The notes beneath the pieces are model-generated. The model made no database searches and was not told the origin of the DNA. It saw nothing but the letters and a program-made list of their open reading frames with translations. A program made the translations under genes and the position numbers. Shown here piece after piece: positions 7,745-16,624 of a stretch of DNA of 64,000 bases; position 1 is the stretch's first letter; each line of letters begins with the position of its first letter. The DNA lies in NCBI RefSeq assembly GCF_001466665.1, contig NZ_KQ758903.1, positions 1,733,684-1,797,683 of the forward strand. The letters run 5' to 3'. Source of the stretch: Dehalogenimonas alkenigignens. GTDB lineage: Bacteria > Chloroflexota > Dehalococcoidia > Dehalococcoidales > Dehalococcoidaceae.

Positions 7745-9988
7745 TTATTTTCCTGATACCCTTCCGGTACCTTCTAAGGGCGTCGAACTCTGCTCCCACA
7801 TCGCGAGCCCTCCGAGTCTAATTCTGATTTGATCCCGAAAAGGCAATTCCATGGCCTTGGAGATCATTTTATCTTTCCAAATACTATTCGGATTGTAATC
7901 GACCAGATAGAGAATCATCTCGACCTTGCTGATATCCCGAGAAAGTTTCATTTTTTTTAACTGAGCCAGTTGCTCCTCTGACCGCTGAACAAGCCCGAGC
8001 GCAATTTTCTGTTTAAGAATGAGTTCCATCTCATCGCAGAGTGAATCGAGATTGGTTTTAATGTACTGATAGTACCTCCCCAATTGCTGATCAGCGTCTT
8101 GGATGTCATTATTGAGGGCATATTTCACTTCAATCAAAGCCAGTTGCCCAACGGGATTGTTCCCTCCCCGCTTCAAACGTGGCCATTTCAAAGCTAGCAA
8201 GTCCCATCTGTCCGAACCGACACCATATTGATTGGCGAGGATAATATATTCCGAGTTGTTGCGCGCCTCGAAATTGTTAGCTCGGATAATCATTTGCTCG
8301 TATTCAATTTCCATGCTGTTCTTGCCCCTGCTGGAAACCCGGTACATCAACTCAGGGACAACCGTCAGGTAAGCTTGAACGTCTTCAGGGCTGTTTAGGT
8401 ATTTGGGAATTGCCAAGCCTTTGGAGAAGGCTTCATGGATTTCCACCTTGTGGTTCGCTCGTAAACAAAGAATGCAGTTGCCCTTGTAATAGATGCCTAT
8501 CGCTTCATCAGCCGGAGCGACTTCTGGCTTGTGGGGACTATTAAGTTGTCCGCGGAGTTCGAAATGCAGGTCTTTATTGTTCCGCACTAACTCAATTAGC
8601 GGCCGGAACAACCCATCTTTCAGACAGAACTTCTCCAGAAATGCCGTCGAGAGAGCCCTGCATCTCGATTCGGTTAACACGTTTACAACACCAACATCCA
8701 TAATTTCGCCATCCTCCAATTCGGTAACATTTGCGAAAAGTTGGGCGTATTGTTCGGGATGAAACGTATGAACCGGCACAACATGTGCCGGCTTGAGCGC
8801 CTCAACCAAACTTTTCAAATGGCGCACGTAGGCATGACCGCTTGTATGCACCTCAATAAGATCGATTTCTTTAGCCGCCAGGAAGTTTCTCAAGTCTGTT
8901 TTCTCAAGATACCCATGCCACATGGAGTATAAGGCAATGGCTCTGGTTTGAGCATACAACTTAGCTGCGACGATCCGAAAAATCCGATTGTCTTTTACGA
9001 GGACGACTTTATTGTCAGGTTCAGCCTGGATTTCTTCAAACGTAATCCTAGATCGGGAGTATTTTCCGAGGAGCTGTTTATCTTGATCGGCCAACTTCTG
9101 GACATGGTAATGGCTGAAGAAGACACGAATCCCATCCCAATTGAACTGAGGGATGTTTGAGGAGATAGCTTGGAGCTTGTCGAGAACGAAGGCTGTGTAC
9201 AAGTCGATTACCAGAGTTCTTCCAGACCTCCGGGCTGCTCTAAAAAGAGATACTAACCTGTCCAGATTCTGGGAGGAAGTGAAGACATACGCAAGCCCTT
9301 GGTGCGTCTTGAACAGATCGGTAAGCGCATTTTCGACGGCGTTCTCGTCAGGAAACAACCCTTCATCGCGCCCTAACATCGACCCTTCCATGATCAGGGC
9401 ATCGACTTTTTTCGGAGGGCTTTTTAACAACCGGTCGAGCAAGACCATTTTTCGACCGTGACCCCTGAAATCCCCCGTGTAAAAAACGCGCTGATCGTCA
9501 GCTTCAATTGAAAAGGCAAACGCGTCAGGTGCGGAATGGTCCATGAGATAAGGCGTGACAGTGAATTCTCCAATAGCAACTGGTTCCCAAGGTTTCATTG
9601 ATCTGATGTTTTGGGAACTAACGCAAGTGTCGAGGAAGGCGTTGGATACCTCAGCTAAGGCCTGTGTTCCCCGGCTCATAAAAAGTGGTATTCGGGGGTT
9701 CACGAGCCGAAGGAATCCGTAATGATCAAGATGGGCATGCGAGATCAGGATGCCATCAGGCACCGGTCCAGTATCGTCATATAAGCCACTCACCGCCGGC
9801 AAAACGCGTTTGGAAATGAGGTCGGATAAGGCAGAGTCCCGATAGTTGTCCCATTCGAATGGCGATTGGTCTCTGTTGACCAGAGGCATGCCAACGTCCA
9901 GAATGATACGTGTCTTCCCAGAGCTGGAAGTCAATTCGATACATGTCCCGCCGATCTCATGGGTACCTCGATGAATTATTAGTTGCAT
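7745..9988 (-). CDS. Beta-CASP metallo-beta-lactamase fused to a PD-(D/E)XK domain
   Basis: A 747-residue two-domain protein. Residues 1-440 form an RNase J-like MBL/beta-CASP fold: HAHLDH at 84-89, TGDFRGHG at 171-178, an SGHA block at 383-386 and PVHTFH at 405-410. These supply the zinc ligands expected of a nuclease acting on RNA or DNA. Residues ~555-690 contain WDLLALKW (Asp596) and LALIEVK (Glu620, Lys622), a PD-(D/E)XK nuclease pattern. It is the middle gene of an operon: a zinc-ribbon gene 36 nt upstream and a stand-alone PD-(D/E)XK gene 11 nt downstream. The combination of two nuclease folds in one chain is unusual; a role in defence or RNA surveillance is inference. Confidence 0.75.
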   Translation of the reverse strand: MQLIIHRGTHEIGGTCIELTSSSGKTRIILDVGMPLVNRDQSPFEWDNYRDSALSDLISKRVLPAVSGLYDDTGPVPDGILISHAHLDHYGFLRLVNPRIPLFMSRGTQALAEVSNAFLDTCVSSQNIRSMKPWEPVAIGEFTVTPYLMDHSAPDAFAFSIEADDQRVFYTGDFRGHGRKMVLLDRLLKSPPKKVDALIMEGSMLGRDEGLFPDENAVENALTDLFKTHQGLAYVFTSSQNLDRLVSLFRAARRSGRTLVIDLYTAFVLDKLQAISSNIPQFNWDGIRVFFSHYHVQKLADQDKQLLGKYSRSRITFEEIQAEPDNKVVLVKDNRIFRIVAAKLYAQTRAIALYSMWHGYLEKTDLRNFLAAKEIDLIEVHTSGHAYVRHLKSLVEALKPAHVVPVHTFHPEQYAQLFANVTELEDGEIMDVGVVNVLTESRCRALSTAFLEKFCLKDGLFRPLIELVRNNKDLHFELRGQLNSPHKPEVAPADEAIGIYYKGNCILCLRANHKVEIHEAFSKGLAIPKYLNSPEDVQAYLTVVPELMYRVSSRGKNSMEIEYEQMIIRANNFEARNNSEYIILANQYGVGSDRWDLLALKWPRLKRGGNNPVGQLALIEVKYALNNDIQDADQQLGRYYQYIKTNLDSLCDEMELILKQKIALGLVQRSEEQLAQLKKMKLSRDISKVEMILYLVDYNPNSIWKDKMISKAMELPFRDQIRIRLGGLAMWEQSSTPLEGTGRVSGK

Positions 9989-10024
9989 GTTTGTCGATCA
10001 CCCTTTATCGTAACGGCGACAAGT

Positions 10025-10345
10025 CTATTTTGTCCCCCTTGTTGGTCGCTTTGGCATTCTGTGCTTAACATAGAAAGTCTGGAGATCGGGGCAGTCATCA
10101 TCATCCCGCATCGTTATAAATCCACCAAATCTGATCCGGCGCCAACATTTTTTTCCATCGATGAAAACTGGGTTGTCGCCTTCTTCTGACAAGGAATCAA
10201 ATTCGGCAGGCATCCCGAGGCCGTTAAGAGCTCGTTGGTCGCACTGGCGGCATACGATTCCAGGGTATTGGCTAGCTAAGCGAGGATTTGGAATTGTCTG
10301 CCCGCAAATGCTGCAAGAAGTTTCCATTGTACTCTTCTCTCCCAT
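10025..10345 (-). CDS. Small zinc-ribbon protein
   Basis: A ~106-residue protein with two Cys pairs, CSICGQTIP and CRQCDQRA, at the N terminus, followed by a mixed charged region (CWRRIRFGGFITMRDDDDCP). The start is uncertain: the ATG at 10345 follows GGTGGAG closely, another ATG lies at 10327, and the open frame runs up to 10408. Function unknown; zinc ribbons of this type often bind nucleic acid or other proteins. It is the first gene of the operon with the MBL-nuclease fusion. Upstream, 10409-10596 holds no recognisable feature. Confidence 0.6.
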   Translation of the reverse strand: MGEKSTMETSCSICGQTIPNPRLASQYPGIVCRQCDQRALNGLGMPAEFDSLSEEGDNPVFIDGKKCWRRIRFGGFITMRDDDDCPDLQTFYVKHRMPKRPTRGTK

Positions 10346-10596
10346 AATCTCCACCCCTTCAGGGCGGCATAATGATACCCCATCACCTGAAGCCTGACTA
10401 GTAGACATCTGGACACTCGTTTCTATCGAGGAAAACGTGGTATTGATCCGTAAAGCTCCTAATGGTCGGATGACTAATCAGATTTGATTTTTGACGGCAA
10501 GTTCAGTAATGGGTTACACCACGAGCGAGGGCCGCCGCTTGGATTTCCCGAAACTGATTCCTAGCCACAGAATCGTATGCCTGATAAGAATAAGGA

Positions 10597-11361
10597 TCAA
10601 ATGATACAGGGTTGTTTGGGAACGTAGATATAACCATTTTCGGTGGAACCGTAACATTGATATGGAACAAGGCGAGAAAACAAAGCTGCGATGTATAAAC
10701 AAATTATCGAATCTAACACGTCTTCATTTGTTTTTAGTGCCTGTCCGGCAAGTGACCAAATATAATGGTCGTCAAGATACTTTTGATACTCATCGCAAAT
10801 TGAAAGGGAAACAACATTTGATCGGCCAAGGGCCTTTATATAGTTCGCGAGCATCACTTGCCCGTGTCTCTTAACTTCGACCTGACCTTTTTTGTAGGTC
10901 AATCGTTCCGGCAATTTGAAGATCTCGATTATTGCAGGATGAGGGTAACATTCAATTTGAAACCTGAAGTTTCCCGCGTTGCGAAGATGTTTATAGCCTT
11001 TGGCTTCCAAGAAAAGTGATAGCTTGACCCCCGCTGGTTCAGGGTAATTTCCCAAATTTGAAGCATGACACGAAGCACCACGTGCTCCATAGTCGACACT
11101 TACTAATCTCTCACACTCACGTTGCCCCGAATAGTTGTTTATGACAAGCGGCGCATCTATTGCAACGCCATGGAGTTTGTTCTCGAAGAGAAGCAAGGAA
11201 CTCAATCGGTCGAATCCTATTACTGCGGGGATTATTTTAGTGACGGTGAGCTGGCTTCCTGATAACTCCCCTAATGAAACCGCCGAAGGATTCTTTTCAT
11301 TTTTCCATGCAAGGTCGACGCCGGCTAATATCATTTCAACTTTGTCTTTCTCGTTGCCCAT
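10597..11361 (-). CDS. DUF429 family, RNase H-like predicted nuclease
   Basis: A 254-residue protein with the DUF429 signature: AGVDLAW at the N terminus, GVAIDAPL near residue 65, YGARGASCHASNLG, ECYPHPAIIEIF, and EDVLDSIICLYIAALFSR near the C terminus, ending with GYIYVP. The three spaced Asp residues (VDLAW, IDAPL, VLDS) match an RNase H-like catalytic core. The family is uncharacterised; a nuclease role is predicted from the fold. It lies 20 nt after the DUF6236-like gene, so the two probably form a cargo operon with codon use A+T-richer than the neighbours to the right. Confidence 0.75.
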   Translation of the reverse strand: MGNEKDKVEMILAGVDLAWKNEKNPSAVSLGELSGSQLTVTKIIPAVIGFDRLSSLLLFENKLHGVAIDAPLVINNYSGQRECERLVSVDYGARGASCHASNLGNYPEPAGVKLSLFLEAKGYKHLRNAGNFRFQIECYPHPAIIEIFKLPERLTYKKGQVEVKRHGQVMLANYIKALGRSNVVSLSICDEYQKYLDDHYIWSLAGQALKTNEDVLDSIICLYIAALFSRLVPYQCYGSTENGYIYVPKQPCII

Positions 11362-11381
11362 ATTTTATGTGAATCGCATGC

Positions 11382-12404
11382 TTAAGTGTCACGCTTGGTT
11401 TGGGCGGTAGTCTTTGAGAAATGGCGGTGTAGTAATGCGCCATAGGCAAGAGGACGATTGAGCAACGAGTTTCTATCACGTCTTCGTCCCAGATAAGAAA
11501 CGATTGCGGCAGGTAGTGAAAGGGAACCAAGTCCACTCGATATTGTGTGATCTCCTTGAAGTACATTCACGAACGAATCGCTCGCGCCGAGAATTGGCAA
11601 TATATCTAAGAAGACAACCTCGCCCCATGACTCCCGCAGTCGGCTTGAAATATCGTCAATCTCTTCCCTCAATTCTTGTGTTATTGCTTGGCTCCTTTGT
11701 TCCCGTAAGTCACTTTCAGCGATAACAGACAGATCAACGCAAAGCCCTTCGATTTTATTCCTGAAGCGGTCAAGTTGAGCACCGTGTTTTTGCTTGAACT
11801 TGATGATGCTTGGGATGTCGATATCGCCCATCGGAAAAGGAAATAAATCTTCGAGAATTACCCTTCTATGTGAATCTAGTCGGGCGTACTGTTTATATCC
11901 ACCGGCGCCAAGTACCTGAAAGCAGGATTCCTCATTTGTGATTGGAACGCTGTTAACTTCAGGTAAACTACCGAGCACACACGCTAGATAAGACATAAAA
12001 GCATTAGCTACCCAGGAATCCATCTCATACCATGGGTAGTTGGCCGGAGAAGCAACCCCCAGTTCGACAAGGTTTTGGGCAATATGGCCGAGTTTTTCGA
12101 CATGAATAGGAGTTCTCACCGGAGAATGATGCCGTTGAGTTTTTCTGGTCCGAATTCGCTTCTCAACAAAACCTAAAAACGGTTGACCGAAATCCTCAAT
12201 GTCTCCAATTAACTCTGCGGGAATAATTGGATTTATCAATCCCTCTTCAACGAGTTGATACATATGCGGGGGAAGCCGATTTCGGGAATGTAGAGATTCA
12301 TACGGAGAGATAGAACTCAATTGGTCCCAATAAAGCAACATTAGGTACAACCAACGGCCTTGTGGAGGGCTGATATAGGGAAAATAAAGTGCCTTGGATC
12401 TCAT
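11382..12404 (-). CDS. DUF6236-like protein of unknown function
   Basis: A ~340-residue soluble protein. The ATG at 12404 is preferred because GGGGGA lies 6 nt upstream; an earlier in-frame start exists at 12443. The N terminus (KALYFPYISPPQGRWLYLML) and the following LYWDQLSSISPYE match what I remember of the DUF6236 family, in which a short strand precedes a Trp-rich helix. The C-terminal half is helical, with a hydrophobic glycine-rich end (GLGSLSLPAAIVSYL). No catalytic motif is evident. It is cotranscribed with the DUF429 gene. Confidence 0.55.
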   Translation of the reverse strand: MRSKALYFPYISPPQGRWLYLMLLYWDQLSSISPYESLHSRNRLPPHMYQLVEEGLINPIIPAELIGDIEDFGQPFLGFVEKRIRTRKTQRHHSPVRTPIHVEKLGHIAQNLVELGVASPANYPWYEMDSWVANAFMSYLACVLGSLPEVNSVPITNEESCFQVLGAGGYKQYARLDSHRRVILEDLFPFPMGDIDIPSIIKFKQKHGAQLDRFRNKIEGLCVDLSVIAESDLREQRSQAITQELREEIDDISSRLRESWGEVVFLDILPILGASDSFVNVLQGDHTISSGLGSLSLPAAIVSYLGRRRDRNSLLNRPLAYGALLHRHFSKTTAQTKRDT

Positions 12405-12521
12405 TTTGATTCCCCCATTCCCCAGAACCAATTTCGCCGTCATTGTATCATAGCTTTAATCGTTTCAAACGTTCTCAAAGCACAACAAGGTGTTGAGGGT
12501 TCAGCGAGCTGATAAAGAAGT

Positions 12522-13052
12522 TTACTTTTTGATGTGACTCGGCCCGATCTCTGGGTATAAGGTGAACAGCGGGTTTGCCCATGCCTGATCTGAGACAATC
12601 CGGCCTTTAGTTGTTAATCGATAGTAAACTCGTCTAGGAGCATCAGAGTAATGTTCTTGAATTGAGGAAGCCTCAGTCCGCTCAGTGGTTTCAACCCACC
12701 CCAACCTCTTCAATACCCCGAAGTACATTAGAAAGGAGTGGTAGCGCATGTGGGTGAACTTCCGCGATACCTTCCTCAATTGCTTTTGATAGATCTCCTC
12801 GGCGAGTTCCTCGGTGACATCAACGCCGCGAACCACCTGTTTGCTGATGATCCGTTCCGCCCGCTCCCTGGCCGTCGCCCTGGCTAGCGCTTCCTTGTAT
12901 TCGTAGTTGATATCCGCTTGCGGTGCGCCTTTTTCCGGATCAATCCTTGGCGAACCCTCTGGCCCGTTCCCCAGGAGGTATTCCCGGATAAACCAACCAC
13001 AGCCGAACGGCCGGAGGAAGCCGCCCCGACTCGGTCTCAGTTCCATTTCCAT
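12522..13052 (-). CDS. Possible winged-helix protein, unknown
   Basis: A 176-residue protein, 9 nt after the ArdC-like gene and probably the last gene of the long structural operon. The middle is charged and helical (EALARATARERAERI). Residues 105-150 (FGVLKRLGWVETTERTE...RVYYRLTTKGRIVSD) have the look of a winged helix with a wing and recognition helix, so DNA binding is possible. No close family recognised. The 78-nt gap to the DUF6236-like stop region shows no clear terminator. Confidence 0.55.
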   Translation of the reverse strand: MEMELRPSRGGFLRPFGCGWFIREYLLGNGPEGSPRIDPEKGAPQADINYEYKEALARATARERAERIISKQVVRGVDVTEELAEEIYQKQLRKVSRKFTHMRYHSFLMYFGVLKRLGWVETTERTEASSIQEHYSDAPRRVYYRLTTKGRIVSDQAWANPLFTLYPEIGPSHIKK

Positions 13053-13061
13053 GGAGATGCT

Positions 13062-14537
13062 CTAAGCCACCCCTGCCGGCTTTTTGGCCAGGGATTCGAG
13101 GCCTTCGATGATTCTGGTAGTCACCTGGCAGATTGAGGCCAGATTTCGCTCAAGGACTTTCCTGTCCTGCGCCCAGAGAGCGACGTAGGGGAAGGATCTG
13201 GTCCCGGTATCGAACCCGAAGTGGGCACCGACGGCGAAGGCAACGCTTTCGGCGATGGTTTCGGCATCCCGTCTCGGGATGTGGAACACTCCCTCCGAAT
13301 AGTAGTGGGCTACCTCGTGGATCAGCGTCTTCAGTTGCTGGGCTCGTGATTCCTCAGGCCTGACCCAGATTTCCTTGCCGGAGAAGAAGCCCTTGATGGC
13401 CGGATCCTGGTACGGCTTAGAGTCAAACCCGACATGCACGCCTTCACTGCGGACGAGGTGCGTGATGTCGCCGAAAAGCTCCTCATTGGCTTCGCCGGTG
13501 AGCACAGGAACCTCAAATTCGGGCAGCGGCTTGCCCTCGGTCTGACTGAGATCGAAGACGTAGACGACCTTGAAGTAGATCGTCCGCAGAAATTCCTGTT
13601 TCTCCTCTTCCTCGTCGTCTTTCTTGCCTTCGTGTTCATCAACCGGTTCGGCTTTCAAAGACGACTTCGGTGGCAGGCACGGCGCGAGGATGGCAATGCC
13701 CTTCTCGCCCTTCTTCACCCAGCGGCCGAGGTCCTTCCAAGTGTTGAAGCCGGCCACCCTGGTGGCGCTCGGATTCTGGGAGGCGATGAGAATGAGGTTG
13801 CCGATAGAATAGTCGTGGAATTTCGACATGGTGAGCAGGAAGTTCCGGAAATGGCTGCTGGACTGGATGGTATCGACGCCGTCCTTGAGCTTTTTCAAGA
13901 CCTCATCGATGCAGCGCTCTTTAGCCTCGGGCTCGATGGAAAAGCTGTAATCCGGCACCGGAGCACCGACCCAGCTCATCAGGTCGTAGCTTCGCGGAGT
14001 GATGATCTCGCATTTTGTTGATGGCGCCCCGGCTGCCGTCGGCAATTTTGATCCTGAAGAGCCGATGATGGAATCGGAGAAATAGCGGGACAAGCCAATC
14101 AAGAATACCCCGGCCGCCAGGGAACCGCCGAGCAATGCAATAGTGCTTGGCCAATCCGGCGCGGCCGGGGGCGATTCCTGAAGCGAAAGCCAGTTCACTG
14201 AAGCCTCGTCGCCAACCTCGATTTCCGCCAGCTCGCCGGCATTCAGCTCGATGAAGTAACGAACTCGCGAAGTCGAACTGACCAGGTAGCCAGGCGAGAC
14301 ATCACGATAGATCTCTGTTATGGTGAAGTCCTCGGAGAGAAAGACGATGTCCAGCGGGAACAGCATCGGCACGGTCGTCACTTCAATAGCCCGGGAAGAC
14401 CCAAGGTCAAAAAACATTCCGGTCCCGGCCGCAAGCCCGGGTAACCCGCCCAGTCCCTGGGTTAGTTCCCAAGGGGTGGCCGCCACGGCGGCGATCCACT
14501 CCCTGTCTTTGATGGTTATCTTCACCTGGCCGCTCAC
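13062..14537 (-). CDS. DUF192 - membrane segment - ArdC-like antirestriction/metallopeptidase fusion
   Basis: A 491-residue protein with three parts. Residues ~1-115 resemble DUF192 (GMFFDLGSSRAIEVTTVPM, then LDIVFLSEDFTITEI). Residues ~130-152 form a hydrophobic membrane segment. Residues ~205-300 match the ArdC N-terminal ssDNA-binding domain (FRNFLLTMSKFHDYSIGN, VAGFNTWKDLGRWVKKGEKG), and HEVAH at 407-411 with a downstream AETIAESVAF (third ligand Glu) is a zincin active site. ArdC proteins protect incoming DNA from restriction. The GTG start overlaps the stop of the upstream gene (GTGA). Fusion to DUF192 through a membrane segment is unusual and suggests membrane-bound action. Confidence 0.8.
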   Translation of the reverse strand: MSGQVKITIKDREWIAAVAATPWELTQGLGGLPGLAAGTGMFFDLGSSRAIEVTTVPMLFPLDIVFLSEDFTITEIYRDVSPGYLVSSTSRVRYFIELNAGELAEIEVGDEASVNWLSLQESPPAAPDWPSTIALLGGSLAAGVFLIGLSRYFSDSIIGSSGSKLPTAAGAPSTKCEIITPRSYDLMSWVGAPVPDYSFSIEPEAKERCIDEVLKKLKDGVDTIQSSSHFRNFLLTMSKFHDYSIGNLILIASQNPSATRVAGFNTWKDLGRWVKKGEKGIAILAPCLPPKSSLKAEPVDEHEGKKDDEEEEKQEFLRTIYFKVVYVFDLSQTEGKPLPEFEVPVLTGEANEELFGDITHLVRSEGVHVGFDSKPYQDPAIKGFFSGKEIWVRPEESRAQQLKTLIHEVAHYYSEGVFHIPRRDAETIAESVAFAVGAHFGFDTGTRSFPYVALWAQDRKVLERNLASICQVTTRIIEGLESLAKKPAGVA

Positions 14538-14842
14538 CCGCGCCTCCCGGGGATCCGCTTGATACCGTTTCGCTTGCTCTCAAGCACCATCTGTCGGCTT
14601 TCGAAGTCTGTATCTCCAATATCCGATCCGCCGAACATGGCCTGGTCGAAGTTACGGTGCCATCTCGCCGAGGCCTTGAAATCGGTCTTCTCCTCGAATT
14701 TCTCGCCGCGGCTTTTTCGCGGCCTCATACCGGGCGGCGCGATCGCCGACATGCCTTCGAGATAGATCTCGCTCGTCGTGTCCTCGCGGTAGTTTACGGG
14801 AGCGTTCACCCCGAATTCTTCATGATTGGCATATCTGCCCAT
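14534..14842 (-). CDS. Small soluble protein, paralogue of the gene at 22959-23171
   Basis: About 102 residues from the ATG at 14842, which has AGGAGG 9 nt upstream; the longer frame to 14893 has no such site. The N terminus MGRYANHEEFGVNAPVNYRE with EGMSAIAPPG aligns with MGKYASWNDLEKNVPVAYQE and TGMNGIAPSG in the protein at 22959-23171. The rest is basic and Ser/Arg-rich. Two copies flanking the structural block suggest a duplicated particle or scaffold component. It overlaps the tyrosine recombinase gene by 23 nt. Confidence 0.65.
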   Translation of the reverse strand: MGRYANHEEFGVNAPVNYREDTTSEIYLEGMSAIAPPGMRPRKSRGEKFEEKTDFKASARWHRNFDQAMFGGSDIGDTDFESRQMVLESKRNGIKRIPGRRG

Positions 14843-15533
14843 TAGCTTGTCCTCCTTGCCAGAGTTTCCGGTACCATTCCTTCTGCTCTTCACCCGAGAC
14901 CTTGCGATACTTCATGGTGGTGACGATGCTCCGGTGGCCAAGATGCTCCTGCAGCAGCCGTAGCCCGTCGCCCGAGTCATCCGCCTTGACCGCATTAACG
15001 GCGAAGGCGTCGCGGAGCCGGTGAGGCGAGACGTTGTGGGTCTTGCCGCTCTCGGCGTTCACCAACCGTGGAAGACGGGCGCGCTCGGCGCACTCTTTCA
15101 CGATCTGCCAGGCGCGGTTGCGCCGGAGATCAAACAGCTGCTTTTCGCCGTTCCTCTCGACGGCGCCGCCGCGGCCGATGTATTCCTTGAGTAAAGACAA
15201 GGTCAATTCATCCACCGGGATTGTCCGGTAACGGTGATGCTCTTTCTCCTGGGCGACCGCCTTCTCTACTCCCTGCCCGCACCCCGGGCAAAACCTGTGG
15301 CCTTTGCCCAGACGCGCACTGCAGCCCGGGCAGGACAACAGGATTCGAGACTTCAGGTGCTCGATGGTCACCGTGCCGCGTCTGATGTCGATGTCCTTGA
15401 GCCGAAGCGCGAGGGCCTCAGACACCCGGCAGCCAAGGTGAAACAAGAGCCGGATCAACAACCGGTCCCGGAGATACTGCGCCGCGTCTTCGAGCTTGGC
15501 CACGTCGCCCGGTTCCAGGTAAGCCTTGCCCAC
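14820..15533 (-). CDS. Compact tyrosine recombinase with an inserted zinc ribbon
   Basis: A 237-residue integrase-like protein that lacks the N-terminal SAM-like core-binding domain. Catalytic residues are readable: Arg36 (GCRVSEAL), His171 and Arg174 (SPHRLRDAFA), His197/His200 (LLQEHLGHRS) and Tyr209 (TTMKYRK). Between the first Arg and the C-terminal motifs is a zinc ribbon (CPGCSARLG...CPGCGQG, residues 68-85). Such enzymes cut and rejoin DNA at specific sites. It lies inside the structural operon, with its GTG start overlapping the previous stop by 1 nt, so it is more likely to serve inversion or dimer resolution than chromosomal integration, for which the serine recombinase is better placed. 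Confidence 0.8.
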   Translation of the reverse strand: MGKAYLEPGDVAKLEDAAQYLRDRLLIRLLFHLGCRVSEALALRLKDIDIRRGTVTIEHLKSRILLSCPGCSARLGKGHRFCPGCGQGVEKAVAQEKEHHRYRTIPVDELTLSLLKEYIGRGGAVERNGEKQLFDLRRNRAWQIVKECAERARLPRLVNAESGKTHNVSPHRLRDAFAVNAVKADDSGDGLRLLQEHLGHRSIVTTMKYRKVSGEEQKEWYRKLWQGGQANGQICQS

Positions 15534-16003
15534 TAGCCCGACTCCTCACCCAGATTTTGCGTCATAGGCAAGATCATGCCCATCATGAGAAGCATCATGA
15601 GCATAGGCATCATCCCTGAGAGCATGTCGCCGCCCGAAGAGTTGCCGGAGACGATGATAACGGCATCCTGTTCGGCCACGGCGTTCGTGTCTTCGATCCA
15701 GACGCGGAGGCCGAAGGTGCCGTCGTCGATGCCACCGCTTGACTTGGGCACAAGCAGGAAATCGACCGTGCCGTTCCCCTCGGCCGGTGTCGAACTGGCC
15801 GGAAGGACGAGGTCGGCCAGACCGACACAGACATCCACCATGTGCTTGCCAAAAAGATTTGTCGAATAGGGACCGGCCAGGAGCTTCACCGTTTTGGTCA
15901 CGCCAACAACGTACTTGAAGGACACCGTCACCCGGACGGTGTCCCCGGCATTGAAGGTAGTTGGTGAAAGCGCCATCGGCGCAAATGCGATATCGAGTAC
16001 CAC
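15533..16003 (-). CDS. Beta-sandwich protein with Met-rich membrane tail
   Basis: A 156-residue protein starting with GTG behind AGGAGAGG. Residues ~1-118 look like one Ig-like or CARDB-like beta sandwich (AGDTVRVTVSFKYVVGV, GTFGLRVWIEDTNA). Residues ~128-150 are a single membrane segment made mainly of Met and Leu (MLSGMMPMLMMLLMMGMI). The tail is nearly the same in composition and pattern as in the proteins at 22382-22576 and 22613-22816. Interpretation: a surface or particle protein anchored through its C terminus. Family not recognised. Confidence 0.7.
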   Translation of the reverse strand: MVLDIAFAPMALSPTTFNAGDTVRVTVSFKYVVGVTKTVKLLAGPYSTNLFGKHMVDVCVGLADLVLPASSTPAEGNGTVDFLLVPKSSGGIDDGTFGLRVWIEDTNAVAEQDAVIIVSGNSSGGDMLSGMMPMLMMLLMMGMILPMTQNLGEESG

Positions 16004-16012
16004 GATCCTCTC

Positions 16013-16615
16013 CTACACCTTGGCGAAGTCCGAGATCTTGAACTCCGAAATCGTCGGCTGGATCCCGGCGACTAAAAGTGCGTTTTCGTAGCCGAAAAGG
16101 TAGTTCGTCGTCGCCTGGCCGCCGATGCTGGGACTGCCGCCGAATATCTTCACGTAGATGTCGTCCCAGTTGGTGTCGACGTTAGATGGGATCGTGAACA
16201 CGTAGGAGTTGGTGACATTGGGATACGACGGCGGAGTCGTCACCTGCGGGATGCTGAATGTCGTTTGCTGCACCAGCTTTTCATCGAAGCCGAACATGCC
16301 GTTCGTGCCGATGCAGTAGTATCCGGTGACGCCGCTGACCGCCGGGCCGGTGTACTTGAATGAGATCGAAACCATGAGCCGGTCACCGGGGGCGACGGCC
16401 ACCTGCTTCGGCGCCGGATTCATGTAACCGAGGGGGATGTAGACGCCGCCCGCGGCGGTGAAGAATTTGCCGGCTACCGGATCGAAAAAGACGCGCTGGC
16501 CGGTCGCCGGATCGACATACCAGCCGGGCAATGTTGGGTCTTCAGCGAGGGCAACAGCGCCTTCTCCCTGAGCGGTAAAGGGTCTAAGTTCGAGTTCCAG
16601 TTTCTTGAGAACCAT
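16013..16615 (-). CDS. Beta-rich structural protein ending in the DFAK motif
   Basis: A 200-residue protein with GGAGG 6 nt before the ATG. The N-terminal third includes two WW-like tandem blocks (WYVDPATGQRVFFDP, then AGKFFTAAGGVYIP); the remainder reads as a beta sandwich (GDRLMVSISFKYTG, SYVFTIPSNVDTNW). The last residues, PTISEFKISDFAKV, closely match the end of the next gene upstream (PNISDFRIADFAKT). A shared C-terminal motif in otherwise different proteins suggests a sorting or assembly signal. No known family. Confidence 0.7.
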   Translation of the reverse strand: MVLKKLELELRPFTAQGEGAVALAEDPTLPGWYVDPATGQRVFFDPVAGKFFTAAGGVYIPLGYMNPAPKQVAVAPGDRLMVSISFKYTGPAVSGVTGYYCIGTNGMFGFDEKLVQQTTFSIPQVTTPPSYPNVTNSYVFTIPSNVDTNWDDIYVKIFGGSPSIGGQATTNYLFGYENALLVAGIQPTISEFKISDFAKV

Positions 16616-16624
16616 GTGTTCCTC

